From assembly GCA_049999765.1 (NCBI GenBank), contig JBNGIQ010009458.1, positions 62,001 through 126,000 on the forward strand: a stretch of DNA of 64,000 nt, given 5' to 3'. Below, one piece after another: positions 14,773-27,774 of the stretch (position 1 is its first letter; each line of letters starts with the position of its first letter). The stretch comes from Phaeoceros laevis (Eukaryota > Anthocerotophyta > Anthocerotopsida > Notothyladales). A program made the translations under genes and the position numbers. The notes under the pieces are model-generated. The model had not been told where the DNA came from. It ran no database searches and was given only the letters and a program-made list of their open reading frames with translations.

Positions 14773-15426
14773 TCAGAGGTAGATCCTATGAACCTCCTTG
14801 GGAGTAAGTTTCCTCCGGCAAGTCGGGCACCGCTTCTGAGCTCGAATTGCACCAAGAATGCACTCCCTGCAGAAAACATGTCCACACACGGTGGACATTT
14901 CCTCCTTCATAGAATCCAGGCAAATAGCACAGACGAGCTTCACAGGCTCTGGTTCCCGTTGCACCTTCTTTGGTGGCTGCAGGTTCGAACCTATCAAAAC
15001 ACAATCTTCACTTGTATCCGTAGGACCAGACCTGCTGACAGGGGGCACCAGACGTTGCTGACCTGGTCTGAACCCCACCTTCACGGGGTTCGCTGCTTGC
15101 CCCAGTTGCAAACCAAGCTGCAAACCATCATCACGTACATGTCTTTGACGGCGAGACGTGGAAGATGTAGCTAGTCTTACACGGGCTATTGACTGAGGAG
15201 AGCATACTTGCACGTCGTCATCCTCGTCGTCTTCAAGAATAATTGTATTGGCAGGATAGCTGTTGACTTGAGCTGGTGGACTTTTTCGAGCATCATGCTC
15301 CTGCAAGGGCAGATTGAGATCCTGAATTTGCCTTCTTTCCATCTTCCGCTTCCTGTTCAACCCCACCAAGGGACCATTCATATTGTCCACTATAGGAATT
15401 GATCTCATTGAAAGGCCACTCCACAC
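14773..15426 (-). CDS. RING-type E3 ubiquitin ligase, RNF4/STUbL-like
   Basis: A single exon of 217 codons. A C-terminal C3HC4 RING spans about residues 166-203 (CAICLDSMKEEMSTVCGHVF, then CRECI and CPTCRRKL), and the protein ends HRIYL. Near residues 61-74 an Ile-Ile-Leu core followed by an acidic run (NTIILEDDEDDDVQV) is a good SUMO-interacting motif. A second weaker candidate is CVLIGS near 142. Near residues 36-41 DLNLPL resembles an EAR-like or group-typical motif. The acidic-stretch, CSPQS and RING arrangement matches plant SUMO-targeted ubiquitin ligases, which ubiquitinate poly-SUMOylated nuclear proteins. Met at 15426 is the most upstream start; Met residues 7, 16 and 29 are alternatives. 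Confidence 0.85.
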   Translation of the reverse strand: MWSGLSMRSIPIVDNMNGPLVGLNRKRKMERRQIQDLNLPLQEHDARKSPPAQVNSYPANTIILEDDEDDDVQVCSPQSIARVRLATSSTSRRQRHVRDDGLQLGLQLGQAANPVKVGFRPGQQRLVPPVSRSGPTDTSEDCVLIGSNLQPPKKVQREPEPVKLVCAICLDSMKEEMSTVCGHVFCRECILGAIRAQKRCPTCRRKLTPKEVHRIYL

Positions 15427-16544
15427 TGAGAGCTAGCCTCACTTTCCAGAGGACTTCAACCCTCGATCAAAACCTTATTGACCGCTGAGCGTCCTGCAAA
15501 CTGGGAAAGGCCAATTTCTCTTAGTTCCAAGCACACCACAACGAATTTGATTGTCAACCTTGGAAGACACACTACGAAACCCTAATCCGACAAATCAACC
15601 ACAGCTTGCCTCTCAAAGACGAATGTCTAAACACCTCTGCGTCTCAAATAGGAGGGTCTGGCATGCAGGAACGAAGACAGATTGCTGCCATACAATCCAT
15701 TCTAATTGCGTCACACACCTCCCTGCGTTGCGCAGGCCAGAAACTGTGGATGCCGTCCTAATCTATTGCACGCCGACACCTCGCAGACATAATAGCACTA
15801 CGATGCTCAAGCGGAAGCCACGCTTGCTGCAAACGAAGAGCTCGCCTGGTGCCTAGTAGGCCTTCGACCCTCGGCCCGGTTGCGCCGGTGCTTCGTGAGA
15901 TGCTTCCTATGATGGCAGCTCCATCTTCTGGGACCGTCCTTCCGGGCTCCGGCCCCGAATGAGACGTTACACACACAACAAAAGAATTAACCCTCGGACT
16001 CACAAACGTGCCATGCATTGCTTCCGGCTAGTTTAGACACATGTCATGCCATGCCATGCTCTGCTAATTGTGGTGACAATCAAATTCAAACGGTCTCAGT
16101 TGCTGGTGTCATCATAAAGCCGTGCAAAGTCCCGTTAAGCTATGTAGTATGGGTCTCTTTCGGAGAGTAAAGCCTTATTCTGGCCCGTTCATCGGCAACA
16201 GGAAGGACGTACTGTAATTGTATTCCATAATTCCATAGGAATTATTAGGAACTTATTAAAGCCCCAGGTCGGTGCTCGCCCGCTGATCGCATCAGCTTTC
16301 ATCAGAAGAAAAGGTCTCTTTTCGCGATTCCAGCTTCCAGTACGTTACTTATTACCTGCTACTCATTAATCCATCAAGCAAGTCACCCAACACGGGATGC
16401 AGGTTACCAGAACAAATACTCCTCGGAAGGGGAGGCTTCACCCTCGAAGCCTAGAATAGTGTGATCTTTACAGCCATTAGTAATTTGTACGTGCGATCTG
16501 CTGACCTGCCTTGCTGCAATTTGTGAATGTGTTTGCAGCCTCTG
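15427..16544. other. Intergenic, 5' flank of the RING gene
   Basis: No gene recognised. Short ORFs here (for example 15551-15856) lack conserved motifs or splice logic. The RING promoter and the 3' UTR of the TPR gene lie here. Confidence 0.5.
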
Positions 16545-18667
16545 TTAATTATTGATGTACTTCTTGAGGTTGTCAATGCACTTCTTGATCTGCAAGCACA
16601 GAGCACTCCATACGTCATATGGACGTAATACTTTTCGGGATTTGATCACTCGAACCACCAAACTTGAATTGAAGAGAAAAACCTGTGACAAGCCGTGGTG
16701 CATTGCATATGCTTGTTCAAACCAGTAGACAGCCGAAGTGTAGTCCTTGGTAGCAGCGTAGCAGAGACCTAGACCTGCATATATGGTCCGATCACTCCCA
16801 GTTCTGCAGCAACGAGCTTCAAGTTGATCGGACAAAGAGTCATACCACTGCGTGCAGCGAAATGGTAAGGATTGAGTTGAATAGTGACTTGGCAGTCTTT
16901 AATAGATTTTTCATAGTCCTGACATTAATCAGGTGAGAATGGTTAAAAGGTATTAATATTACAGGAAGTTGAAAAAGCCAAAACGTTATTTGATGTACTC
17001 ACCCCCATGAGATAGTTCACAGTTGCACGCTTGTTGTAACCTTCTGCAAAATTAGGTGCCTTCTCTATGACCTACACACGTGGGGACACAGCATGAACAA
17101 GCAAACGGCAAGAAAACCCACCACCTTGACTGAAGACGAGTAGAAAACTTGGGAATAGTGCTCGTATTTCTGAGGCTACCTGGGAGAAAATGTCCCTGGC
17201 AGCAGTGTAGGTATCATTTGTTTCAAGTAAATTGATGCCTTTCTGTTTCATCCATGGAACTCAGTATCAGTCCACATATCATCTCTACGAGCCCTCACTA
17301 CAGAAAGTTGAAAACTAGAAGGGGTTCTACATAGCCCAGTCAAAGTTATACTTTCAATAACCTATCTGTCTCGGCATCTCCTGAACGCAAAAAGATTTTC
17401 CACGATGCCTGTCACAGGGCGACGACACCAGCACCAGCATATCAGCAATGACCTGGATAACCAAATTCCTCAGTACCCCTAGCATCACAAAGCCATCTCT
17501 GCAGACGATGTATAGCGCACAGTTTCAAGAAATTCCGTGATGCCTCAGTAGCTGGCATCTAGACACACCTTCTCTGTTCTGGAGATGATTTCAGGGTCAG
17601 AGTCCACTAGCCCATCAATCAATGATGACAACACCTGCTCATCTCCATGCTCTCCCAGTGCCTACATTGAATCATCCGTGCACAGTCAATGACCAAGTAT
17701 ACCACTTCCTAAATGAACAGAATGCAACAGACATGAACCCACTAGAGATTCAGGAGTTTTTCAATCGTACATCAATGGCTTCGAGTTTTTGATCCATATT
17801 TCCCTTTTTCAGTCGTTCAACGTTCAAAAGCAGAAACTGCAAGCTGAAGAAGCAATTAGAGCAGACAAGTGATTGTTTCGATGCTGAGAAGAAAAACAGA
17901 TCTGACGTGTTGTGACAATGAGATAGTCTGCAGCATGGATAACCACCTTCTCTGTAGGACTTAGGTGCGTCCTCAAATTCACCAATTGATCCCGCAGTCT
18001 AACCAGGCAATGGCAAGGTACAGAATGAATTGCAGTGTCATGAAAGATCCATCACTCTTGACGTTCATTTACTGAACTGCCTTAGGAAAAGCCTACAGAC
18101 ATAGAAACAACCTCGTTGCATCGGCATAGTTTTCCTCCGAGACTGCCACTTCAAGCTCCCTGACATGATGCACGTAACACATCAGGGATCATGGTGACAA
18201 GCAAATGCACTCTCTTCAAACTGTTCTCTCCGACTGTTTGGCAAAATAAGGTGTGCAGGATTGCAGCACGACGTATGGACCACATGGGTAACTGCACAAT
18301 ACCTTTCTAGCAGTTGCACTCTCGCCCATCTAGCTTCCTCCTTTACTGCCATGTCCAAATCATGTGGCGAAGCAAGAATCTGTGACTTCAAGTTGTCAGC
18401 AACCAGCAACCTACAGGCCGCTATTGAGGACAGCCGTCCTGGCAGGCACTAATGATGAGAGATGTGCAAGGGCAGAAACTTAAACCGAGAACAGTCATGA
18501 ACCTTCCAAGAATCATTCACAAGCGAACATGTTCTCATGCTGAATCTCTTTCCTCCATCGTTGCAGAGTTTCTTCTTGACCAGCGCCATGGCACAACTGG
18601 AACTGACTGATGGCTGTTCACTTCGGATCCCGGGTAATGACCAGATTTGGTCTCGTCGGACCTCCAC
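16545..18667 (-). CDS. UVR-motif plus TPR protein, probably plastidial
   Basis: Twelve small exons on the minus strand join in phase: 18589 (or 18667)-18503, 18448-18303, 18159-18112, 17998-17947, 17836-17771, 17661-17569, 17408-17352, 17242-17180, 17071-17003, 16918-16846, 16774-16683, 16589-16545. Length is 296 aa from 18589, or 322 aa from 18667. A UVR motif (ELEVAVSEENYADATRLRDQ) sits after a basic N-terminus that may be a transit peptide. Three C-terminal TPR-like units follow: INLLETNDTYTAARDIFSQV, APNFAEGYNKRATVNYLMGD and YEKSIKDCQVTIQLNPYHFA, then GLCYAATKDYTSAVYWFEQA. UVR motifs mediate protein contacts in UvrB and Clp-associated proteins, and the TPRs suggest a scaffold. Function is not known to me. 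Exon 1 and the 54-nt first intron are the weakest parts. Confidence 0.78.
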
Positions 18668-20974
18668 TGTATTCCAGCCACTAACAACTTCAGCCCATGA
18701 AGTCTCATGAACCCGCTACAATTTTTCATGCGAGTACGAGCAGCTCTGCAGGTCAAGCAGGATGACTACTGCCAACAATTGCCAGCTACCTGGATTTGCA
18801 TGAGTCGTCCACTGGGGAGAGCCGGGGCTCGGTTTCCTGCTCAAGGAACACATACTCGAACTCACCGCAGCCATTTGTGCTTTGGTATGCACACTGGCGC
18901 GGACTACAATCCGGCAATCAAGTCCACAGTCGGGCCATTGAGGAAGTTCGCATGACGAGAATTATCAAGATCCCATGATTCTGTCGTAAAGACATCGGAC
19001 TATTAGGCCAAGAGACATTTTATTAACCCGTAAGAGATTCCACCTATTCTAGCTTTTAGTTTTTGCGGTTCCCGAAAGGGAGGGATTGCCGTTCCGACCG
19101 CCCATTTGTCCCCTTGTACAGTACCGGTATGTAGTATGTACTGGAGAGGGTCTAGCGACTCTAGTACACTCTAGCCCCCATCTCCTAAAGTGACACAAGT
19201 ATTGATGAGGGGTAGCGTACGGGGTGGTGGGTCCGACTCCTTCTGGCATGCCCGTCTCTCTCTTGCCATGGCCCTTGCCATGCCCCCCACGCCATGCCGC
19301 GCGTCATGCCCCATCCCACAAGCTTGCTCACTATTTTGTCAGCGCTATGGATTCGCAATCAATATCGCAATATAATCAATGTTATTGGTCAAGCAATTAA
19401 AACCTTGAAGGAGTGGGTGGTCGGTAGGGCCCAAATGGATCCACATACACAACCAAATCTCAAGTGCTTAAGACTTTTGCACATTCCAAACATTAGGCCT
19501 TTAAATGTTTGATGACAAAAATAGACGCATCATACATAAAGACTTGTCACTATGAAATTTTTGTCTACCAACTCTTGGTCGTATCATGGCATGTACACTT
19601 GGTGATGTTTCTTGAAGATAGATTTCTCACTAACTATGACTTATTGTCTTTAGTTGCACCAAGCTAACTTGCTCGTTCCAAGAGAAGAAGAAGAAATTCA
19701 GTATAGGTTACACAAGTTGTGACAGAAGTGTCACATGATCCGGAATATTCATTTTAAAGAAACTACAAGCAACTAGCTTGTACATTCTGAGTAAGCTTGA
19801 CCACTCTAACTGCAAGTAAATCCATTCCCTCTTCAATGTGTATAGCGAAATATCTCATGAATGACCACTATCTTGTCCACTAAAAAGTGCAAGAGGATTA
19901 AAAGTATAAACTTTTGTCTAGAGTTCTTATTCTTCTATGACTCCATCTAGGAATGATAATATGGATGTGTGTTTGCCCGAATTTCAGCATTCCTCTTCAT
20001 TTCCTTTAAAAGTTCAGTCATTCTGGAATGATTTTGGGAAAAACTTAGATATGTAAAGGATGGCGCCTTTACATACATATAAGCAAGTTTTGAAGCGAGA
20101 ATGAGCAAGAATTTGTAATAGTGCAAACCTGCTAGCTATAAGAAAGGAAATTGTTGGCTTGTTGTGGTGCATATCCAGCCTAGGTCTGCACAACAAGCAA
20201 GTCTTCATGGTCAGACTTAGTTAACATTATTCTGACAATACTGTTCGTTTTACGACTAGTAACAGATTCAAGAACAGTAGACCAAGTTGTTGTTTGTCAA
20301 GGGCTTAGTATTCAGGTCGGACCTTTATGTTGGCTAGACCTGGTATGACTTTCAAATGATTTAAATGCCTCTGATAGCTACAGCTCCATCCAGCTTCAAG
20401 AAGTTACCTGGAGCAAGGATGTACTTAACTATCCGTGACTCAAAGAGTGAAAGAAAAAATATTCCTTTAAGAAACAGCAGCACAGGACGGGCGCTCAAGC
20501 TAATTCCAAGGATTCGGGGATTGTTACTTGCTCACCTTACGTTAGAACGTTGGCTACGACACCTAGGTTGAAACAAATTGGTCTGTCCAGAGAAACCAGA
20601 ATTAGCTGCCCGACATGACGTGTCAGCATCTGGTGACCCAAAGGACACTTGCATTCCTGGCCTTCCAGCAACTTGCACCTAGAATCATAAGCAAATGTCT
20701 TAAGATGATATCTTCCATGAGGTGTGAAAAGGTGCTAGGTGAATGGCTAGACCGTTATGGTTTTGAATATGTACCTTAACTCCGTTCGTTCCTGTTGTTG
20801 CAGCCAAGCACCCACCATCGTGGAATCTACAAGCACTTATCGTTACTCAAGAAATAAGAAAAATGGCAAGGTTTCACATAACAATATAATAAAGGAAAAT
20901 AATGAATTGTTAAAAAATGAGAAGCAAGCTAATATAAGATATATGCATATAAATCGAAACATATATCTAGGTAA
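18668..20974. other. Intergenic, increasingly AT-rich
   Basis: No gene seen. Around 19260-19320 there is a short imperfect CCATGCC-type repeat. From about 19.4 kb the sequence becomes AT-rich with only short chance ORFs. Confidence 0.5.
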
Positions 20975-21907
20975 TTACATTTGACTCCTTGAAGCACAAA
21001 CAGGATAAGATGGGGTTGTGGGCCTGCTATGGCAAGGTGGTGGTGTCTTAGCCCTACAAGGCCCTGCAAGTTTGCAACCTCTACTAGATGGAGTTTCGAT
21101 GGTGATAGATGGAGTTTCGATGGTGACTTTCGTCGGTTGTCCTCTGCCAAGTACACAACCTGACGGCTCACCATCTGATACCACCACTTTGGTTCCCTTT
21201 GATTCGCTTCTCCCAAACACAACCTTTGTTGGTGAAGTTGGAGCTATACTGCACTGTGAATCGCCCCCGATCACCAATTGAGTAGCTCTGCTGCCTGAAG
21301 AGGCCCTGCAACCTAAGGTATCATTACCGGAGATGACCAAGCTAGGTGTCGAGAGTTTGCAATTTGAGTTTGACTGGATAATTAATTGATTGTCAGATCC
21401 TCTATGACTAACAACCTTGCAGCCCTCCCCTCCCTTGATGATGAGTTGTGTCGAGTTCCCTGCATCAAGACTACAACCTTGTCTTGAACCCCCAGTTACT
21501 AACACCTGAGGAGTATTAGCCCTATTGCATCCGTCATTTCCAAGAGATATAACCAATCCCCCTGGAGGAACATATAGTGTTCTTTGTTGTGGGCTGTAAC
21601 ACCTTGTTGTCTCCGGCCTTTCATCATGTTCAGTATGTACCTTGCACTCTGGAGGATGCCAAGTGGATACATTTCCACCCTTCCGATGGTAAACTGCACT
21701 CCCGGGTGCAATCTTAATGGAAAAAGGCCCATTAGAGTGCAACTCTTGAAGGCATTGCCTAGGTTTGGGTGATGGCTCTTTTGTGATACAAGTCTTAGTC
21801 TTGCTTGGGAAGGAAAGATTGAGAGTGCTAGACCCCATATTTATCGTCACGTTTGGTTCAGGTGCAAGCTGGTTGGGATGAGGCCGCTCTAAGGGATTTT
21901 TACACAT
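20975..21907 (-). CDS. Intronless ORF of degenerate Cys/Gly beta-type repeats, unknown
   Basis: An uninterrupted ORF of 310 codons in AT-rich surroundings. The central part consists of irregular units of about 20-25 residues built on Thr-Gln/Lys-Leu-Val/Ile-x-Gly then Gly-Cys, for example TQLIIKGGEGCKVV, NQLIIQSNSNCKL, TQLVIGGDSQCS and TKVVVSDGEPSGCVLG. The alternating hydrophobic pattern would suit a beta-solenoid or stacked strands; this is inference. There is no signal peptide and no match I recognise. The ends are Pro/Ser-rich. Regular repeats make a chance ORF unlikely, but expression is unknown, and a mobile-element origin cannot be excluded. A Lys/Glu-rich ORF just upstream (22167-21961, minus) might be an upstream exon. 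Confidence 0.5.
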   Translation of the reverse strand: MCKNPLERPHPNQLAPEPNVTINMGSSTLNLSFPSKTKTCITKEPSPKPRQCLQELHSNGPFSIKIAPGSAVYHRKGGNVSTWHPPECKVHTEHDERPETTRCYSPQQRTLYVPPGGLVISLGNDGCNRANTPQVLVTGGSRQGCSLDAGNSTQLIIKGGEGCKVVSHRGSDNQLIIQSNSNCKLSTPSLVISGNDTLGCRASSGSRATQLVIGGDSQCSIAPTSPTKVVFGRSESKGTKVVVSDGEPSGCVLGRGQPTKVTIETPSITIETPSSRGCKLAGPCRAKTPPPCHSRPTTPSYPVCASRSQM

Positions 21908-24248
21908 CTTGCTAATCGCTATGATGTCCTAGTAGGGACTTTTCTTTGAGGTCCTCCTTCTCAAAATCCTAGAAATGTTAGTCTAATTAATTTAGGATTG
22001 ACTTCCAGTTGTGCCATCTCTTTTTCCAGCTTCTCCTTACGCGCTATAATGTCTCTGTGAACCATTGTTTTAAAGTTACCTGCGGCAGTGCCATAAATTA
22101 GATGACAAATAAGTCCTCCTCGTGATATAGTACATGCGACTGAAGGAGTAAGCAAGTTGCACAACATCGTGGGAAGTGACCTGACACAGATTGCTTCTTC
22201 TCCTTCTCTTCAAAATTCACCCAAACTTCATCATCCCAAATTTGGTCCAAATTAAATCGAAGTGTTGTCATTTTGGTTTGTGAAAGTAATCTTCTCCAAG
22301 TTTTTGTATGTGCAATTGTTGTCACCACAAGATCCCACAAAATCTGTAAATTTCGGTGGAAAATGATTGATGAGATAGACTTAGTTCCTCTAGGGTACCA
22401 ACTTGCTGGCATGCACACGCCGTGCCATGCTGGCAAGTTGTGCCTAACCTTGTGGTGGGAGAAGAAAGCCAGGGGTAATAAGCTAAGCCGGCTGGAAATG
22501 CGGCCGGCAACATGAAGTTCAACCGCCACCATGCTCGTGGTGTGTGACTTTAATTAATATAAAAGTCATATGCTAATATATCAATTCTATTGCATTTCTT
22601 TATATTTTAAGATCCCAGGATTTTTGTAGAGATTTTTAGTGTTTATGGCTTTGTGATTCAAATCTTTATCATGTTAAGAAGGCCTTTGTTAAGCACTCAT
22701 ATCAATAGAATAATGTCTTTATATTTATGTACCGAGTTTCTTTATATTTGCAAGGTCCAATACTTTTTCAAAATTTTTTACTGCATATTTGCGAAAGAGA
22801 AAGACTTCATGATTCACTTTTTTTATCACATTGAAGATAACTTCGTTCGCTCTCCTTACCTTTAAAAGCACATTAGTAGTTGCGTATTGTTGTCTTCTTG
22901 GAAAGTTGCACATATTTAATTTGCTACATTCCTAATTGCTTGATTGACAACAAGCCTTTGCAAGGATGGACACTGGATTAACTGTTTGGATTTGTACTTT
23001 GCAAGTCATTAGATAAAGCATTAAGCCTTTTCACATTTACTTCAATAAGTAAGTTGGATTTGTACTTTGCAAGTCATTAGATAAAGCTTTAAGCCCTTTC
23101 ACATTTACTTCAATAAGTAAGCCCGCTACCACTAGGCAGTGAACATGATAATATTAAAGTAAAAACCACAAGAAATTACTAGAGATAGTACTCAAATAAT
23201 TACAATAGGAAGTTATGCTAGTAATTAATATTATTAATAATACATAGAAACAAGTTTAGTTCCAAAACTCGAGGCGAAAGGAACAACAATTGCAACACTT
23301 AATAACTTGTAATTCGTACGCTTTAAATTTAAAAGATTTTAGAATTGACAAAATTCTTTAGAAGCATTTGGATAAAAGATTCTACATGCCCTAATAAAAT
23401 TATAATGTACTGATGTTTGAGAAAATAGTTTTGTTTAACCTTGTTTGCCTCGGCAGTGCTCAGAACTAGGGTTTGTCAACAATGAAAGGGCTAGTGATCT
23501 TCAATCGTCGTAGTATGAAACTCATCAGCCTCATCCGGAAATCCATTGCATATTATTATCTTCTACTTTGTGATTTTGGTGAACTTTTACAGGGGCATGG
23601 AAGACGGGAAAACAGTTCAACGTCTGGAATTTGGGGAAGTCTACCATTTTACGCCAGAAGCACGCAACGTTGTCTGGTAAAGTCGTCATCATTCCTCCGA
23701 CATGAGCCCCTTACCTTTCCAGCAAGACTTTAACTTGTTTCAGAAGGATCAAATCTCCATCCTGCCGATGTTTTGAAAGCTCAGTTTCAACTTCGATATG
23801 GTTACAAGCACAACCACGCTGGCTCTTGACAAGTCCAGGACGGACTTCCTCACCAGACTACCTTCCAAGCGAGTTTGTCACATGAACTTCTCACACGTGG
23901 TCACCACTGATTCCCAAAAGTGCACAAATATGCAAGGTCCAGATGCATCACCTAGAAGTTGTTGTAATGGTCTTGCAAAAGAGCTCGGTCCACATGGATG
24001 GGTGCCTGGCAGATAGGTACGTGTCTTGATTGTTGCTCCTAAAAGCAAAGACGGCATTGTTAATATACCACCGTTCAATCAAATTTCAAATCAGAGACAA
24101 CAATGTCTCATGTCACATCACCTGACGGATACATATGGAGGATGCTCACAATGACACATTGTCCCAAGGATCCATCACCTCGAACGTCAACCTCCACACG
24201 GCCAACTCCGAGGAGATAAGTGTATGACCCAGTTCCAACTTGTTCCTG
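21908..24248. other. AT-rich intergenic DNA
   Basis: No gene that I can support. It contains a tandem duplication (22986-23121) and a short inverted repeat (22399-22440). Small ORFs near 23473-23733 and 22098-22532 have no recognisable domain. Confidence 0.5.
22986..23121. repeat. Two-copy tandem repeat, period 68 bp
   Basis: The block beginning TTGGATTTGTACTTTGCAAG at 22986 recurs at 23054 with only a few substitutions and ends CTTCAATAAGTAAG in both copies. It looks like a recent tandem duplication in AT-rich DNA. Confidence 0.9.
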
Positions 24249-27200
24249 TCATCCGCTAACTCGTTCATAGAAGAGCTGGCTAGCATCAGCCAAGTATACT
24301 TCGTCTTCTGAGACTCTTTTAACATCCGAATCAGAAACCTTAAACCACATAACCTGTGTTCCGTGTCCCTCTCCCAACGTATCAGGCGAGAAGGTTGCAT
24401 AAACATCTGGTGAGGACATGCACCGTCCTGGTGGACTCGCTTCCTTGTGAATTATCTTCCTGCACCGATCAAGTCTCTCTGACTTTTCAAAGGCCCCTGC
24501 GTTTACCACATTTGAGCACGTGCTTGGAGAAGCAGCGACATGTTCTCCCTGTACAGTTGTTGGATCTTCAGGGAGCTCGTCCGCTTTCTTAGGATTTTCA
24601 AATACACCCTTCAGGTAGTCATGTTGAGGAGGAATCCTTGCCCTTCGATACACACTGTAATGTCCGCTGTGAGGACCACCATGGTGCACTACAACAGACA
24701 ACAGTTCGTACAGTATCTGCTTCGAGTGGACTGTCAGCATTTTCGACCTGCTAGCAAAATTGGAGATGCTGCCTGACGCCTTTTCTTCCCCAGCAAGGAT
24801 CATAGCGCTGAAACTAGAGCAGGGAACTTCTACTGCTGGGAGCACGGCATTTGCCGATTTCTCTGGAAAAAGTGCTGCCGTCAGTGCTCATAACGTTGTG
24901 CAAAAGTCAACGCTCTTGGTCTCTGACGTTTCTGACGCATAAAGCAATCAGAAGTCAAATTGCGTTAAACGATAGAACTCTACTCACCCAAAACCATTTG
25001 ATTTTCTGACTTGAGGAACATGTGTTCAAGTGAATCGCCAAGTCTCCCTGAAGAGAGTGTATAGCCCTGCACTTGCAGACACGTGATATAAGCAACAGAC
25101 TTCCACTACCGGCAGCATAGCTAACGACCCATCAGGCAACCCTGGACTTAAGTTGAGCGGACAATGGAAATAGGAGGAAACACATGATCTGAGGCAAACA
25201 AATGCCTGAAATCTCCGCTTCTATTTGTCAGAGCTATAGACGCATCCATAACCTGCTCAACGGGAGGGCTGCTGGGCAGAATGTGCTGAGGTGAACAACT
25301 TGAACTGGCACACGTTGATCCACCGCTGGTGTCCAGAATCGTGCTACTTTGCATATGTTCCAAGTTATCGTCCATGGCAGTTGTGTCGCTTCTGCTTAAT
25401 GTGACTCCACTTTTTTGAAATAGGTCTGCGCCTAACGGGAAACTTGGAGGAGCTTCATCACTGGAAAATAAACGTGACATCACTAATTCTTCCTTCCTCA
25501 TCTGCATCATACTCTCGGGGCCTTGCTTTCCTGAACTCTGTCTGACGTTGTCTGGTGCAGCAATTGTATATGGAAATAGATCCAGTGTCTTGGGGAATAT
25601 GACATGTCCCTGTAGAAATGAACTGTCATTATCAACTAGAGGAGTCTTGAAAATTTTATGCACAACTAGCCCAGTTCACATAACGTAAGGACTGCCTACC
25701 ATGCTTCCACCAACAAGGTCAAACGATCATAGGTCTAAAGTTCCCAAACTCACAATAAGCTTTTTTAAATCTCCACTCTGACTTATCGCTGCTCGTTGAA
25801 TTTGAAGGCACAATACCTGCAGAAAAGAAAAGTCAAGTCAAGAATACGTTAAGGACAAAAGATCCAAGAAATGCTAGGTTTTACACTTCGTGACCTGTTG
25901 AGGTTTTAAGCCCTTACCTCTGGAACACGGCCAATTAGAAGACGTTTTGAAGCCGCTGTATATACAGCATTCCATACACCACATTGACCAATTGCTGAAG
26001 CCTCACAAGAACACTCATCATCACAGCTACATTCTCTGATCATTTCGATCTGTTTCTGTATGGTGGCAAACGTGTGGGGGTGAACCAACCGAGGCCACTG
26101 AAACAGGTGCTAGAGGACAATGTCATCAACCAACCTCATCAACTCCATGCTGCTGAGCAGTCCTCCAAACGAGCATAGGCATGAGATTCATCCTAGTAAG
26201 CAGATCAGCTGCTGCCAGGTGTGTACAACGGTTGCACTTGACATTGGCAATCCACTCAGGTGTAGTGAATTGCTTGAGGCAGTCCTCAAGCGTACATCCT
26301 CGTACCTGCGCACCAGAAAGGAGCCTAAGCACTTTCATTGACGTTGTCCACTGCTTGATTCCGGTATATGCATTAGCTTTGCCCACAATGTTTCAGCATA
26401 ACGAGAGGAATGGACGAAGTGATATAGCTCACAATATTGTCATTTGCATCTTGAGCAGGTGATAGAGAGATTTCGTTGAAAAACTGGAAGTCAGTAGAGA
26501 ACTGCATCCACAGCGAGCCAGATGCATCTAAAACTGCATCCACAGTGAGCCAGACGCATCTAAAACAACTGAACTATGCACACAAGTTTCCTTCGCATGT
26601 CCTCAAAAGAGTTATGCTGAATTATGAAAGAGATGGACCACAGACGGACCTGAAATGAACACTGTTGGCAGGTCAGCAGACTGCCCAATGTTCCCTGCAT
26701 TGGCCAGTGCAAATTTTGCCTCCAAGATTCCAGGACATGCTCAAACTTGACTACTTCTTGGCTTACAGGATCAGGAACACCAGATATTGTATCAGCAAGT
26801 TCATGCAAGACATTTCCAAAAGAGTGTGCATTTGGCATGTGCACTTCAAAATACTTGGCACGCTCTTCTTGCAATGCACATGCAAGATGGCCGAGAGCCT
26901 CTGCTGAGTCCTGAAAAGCACATAGCGAAGACATTCAGGTCTAGCAACTCATCAAATCCGCCGGGAATAAACAAATGTGTTGAAGACATGGGGGTCATGG
27001 CATAGAATGTTCTTTAAAAAAATCCATACCTGCTGGTTGGCAAGATCGAATTTTTTCACGTAGTAACCAAGAGCGTACATCACGTCTCTTGGATTTGCTA
27101 CTCGATGACCAGTCCCAAGCTGCGACAGCTCTGTGGAAAAAGTGAACAATACATTTACCATAGGTCTGACTCCTTCCTAGCTCTTTAACTTTTTGAGCAC

Positions 27201-27774
27201 CGTCGAGTTCAACCCTTACCATTGAGAAGGTCTGACAGGGCCTCTGCCAGTGGCATGGATAAAGCCTGCTGATTGTCGGGATCACCATTGGTATGACTAT
27301 ACTCTTTTACAAAAGCCACCAGTACCTCTGAACTTGCTAATGCCTGTGTTCGCATAAAAAGGACACATCAAGTAGAGCAAGTGACATGCGGTGGAAAATC
27401 ATTTGGCTCAAAATTGTACGGTTCAAGCTCCAAACCTGTAAGATAACATTAAGAAAGCAATTGTTGCCCATATTCCGAAGTCCAGGCACTGTCAGCTCAT
27501 CAATTCGCGAAGTTACACCCTTTGCTCGAGAGGACAAAATTTGCCCCCCCGACCATGGAAAGGATATGATGCCAGAGGGGTAGGATGCATATCTCAGGGC
27601 CAGAACAGCTCCCATAGTACCAGCACCGATCAGGGTGAGGGCAGTGGCCAGCCCTCTTTGGCCCCTCAATCGTAAGAGGCGTTTCCATGGTAAGAGAAGT
27701 GTCAAGTTTTGTTGCCCCAGTCCTGATGCTAAGCAAATAGACCTGAACCCCTCCAGTTCTCGCGATCGGCCCAT
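24249..27774 (-). CDS. UBP27: Ubiquitin carboxyl-terminal hydrolase, UBP27/USP30-like, membrane-anchored
   Basis: Eleven exons join in phase to 789 aa: 27774-27436, 27343-27220, 27130-27030, 26910-26650, 26501-26433, 26305-26135, 26097-25918, 25816-25754, 25609-25253, 25066-24988, 24874-24249. An N-terminal hydrophobic segment (ALTLIGAGTMGAVLALRYAS, about residues 43-62) precedes the Cys box VPGLRNMGNNCFLNVILQ, with catalytic Cys106. A CxxC zinc pair pattern occurs in the middle (LLTCQQCSFQ, NVKCNRCTH). The His box VVHHGGPHSGHYSVY lies near residue 653, and the protein ends VYLADASQLFYERVSG. The layout matches plant UBP27, a mitochondrial outer-membrane deubiquitinase. The exon 9 donor (GTTATG) is chosen by phase and to avoid an in-frame stop. 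It is head-to-head with LIP1. Confidence 0.9.
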
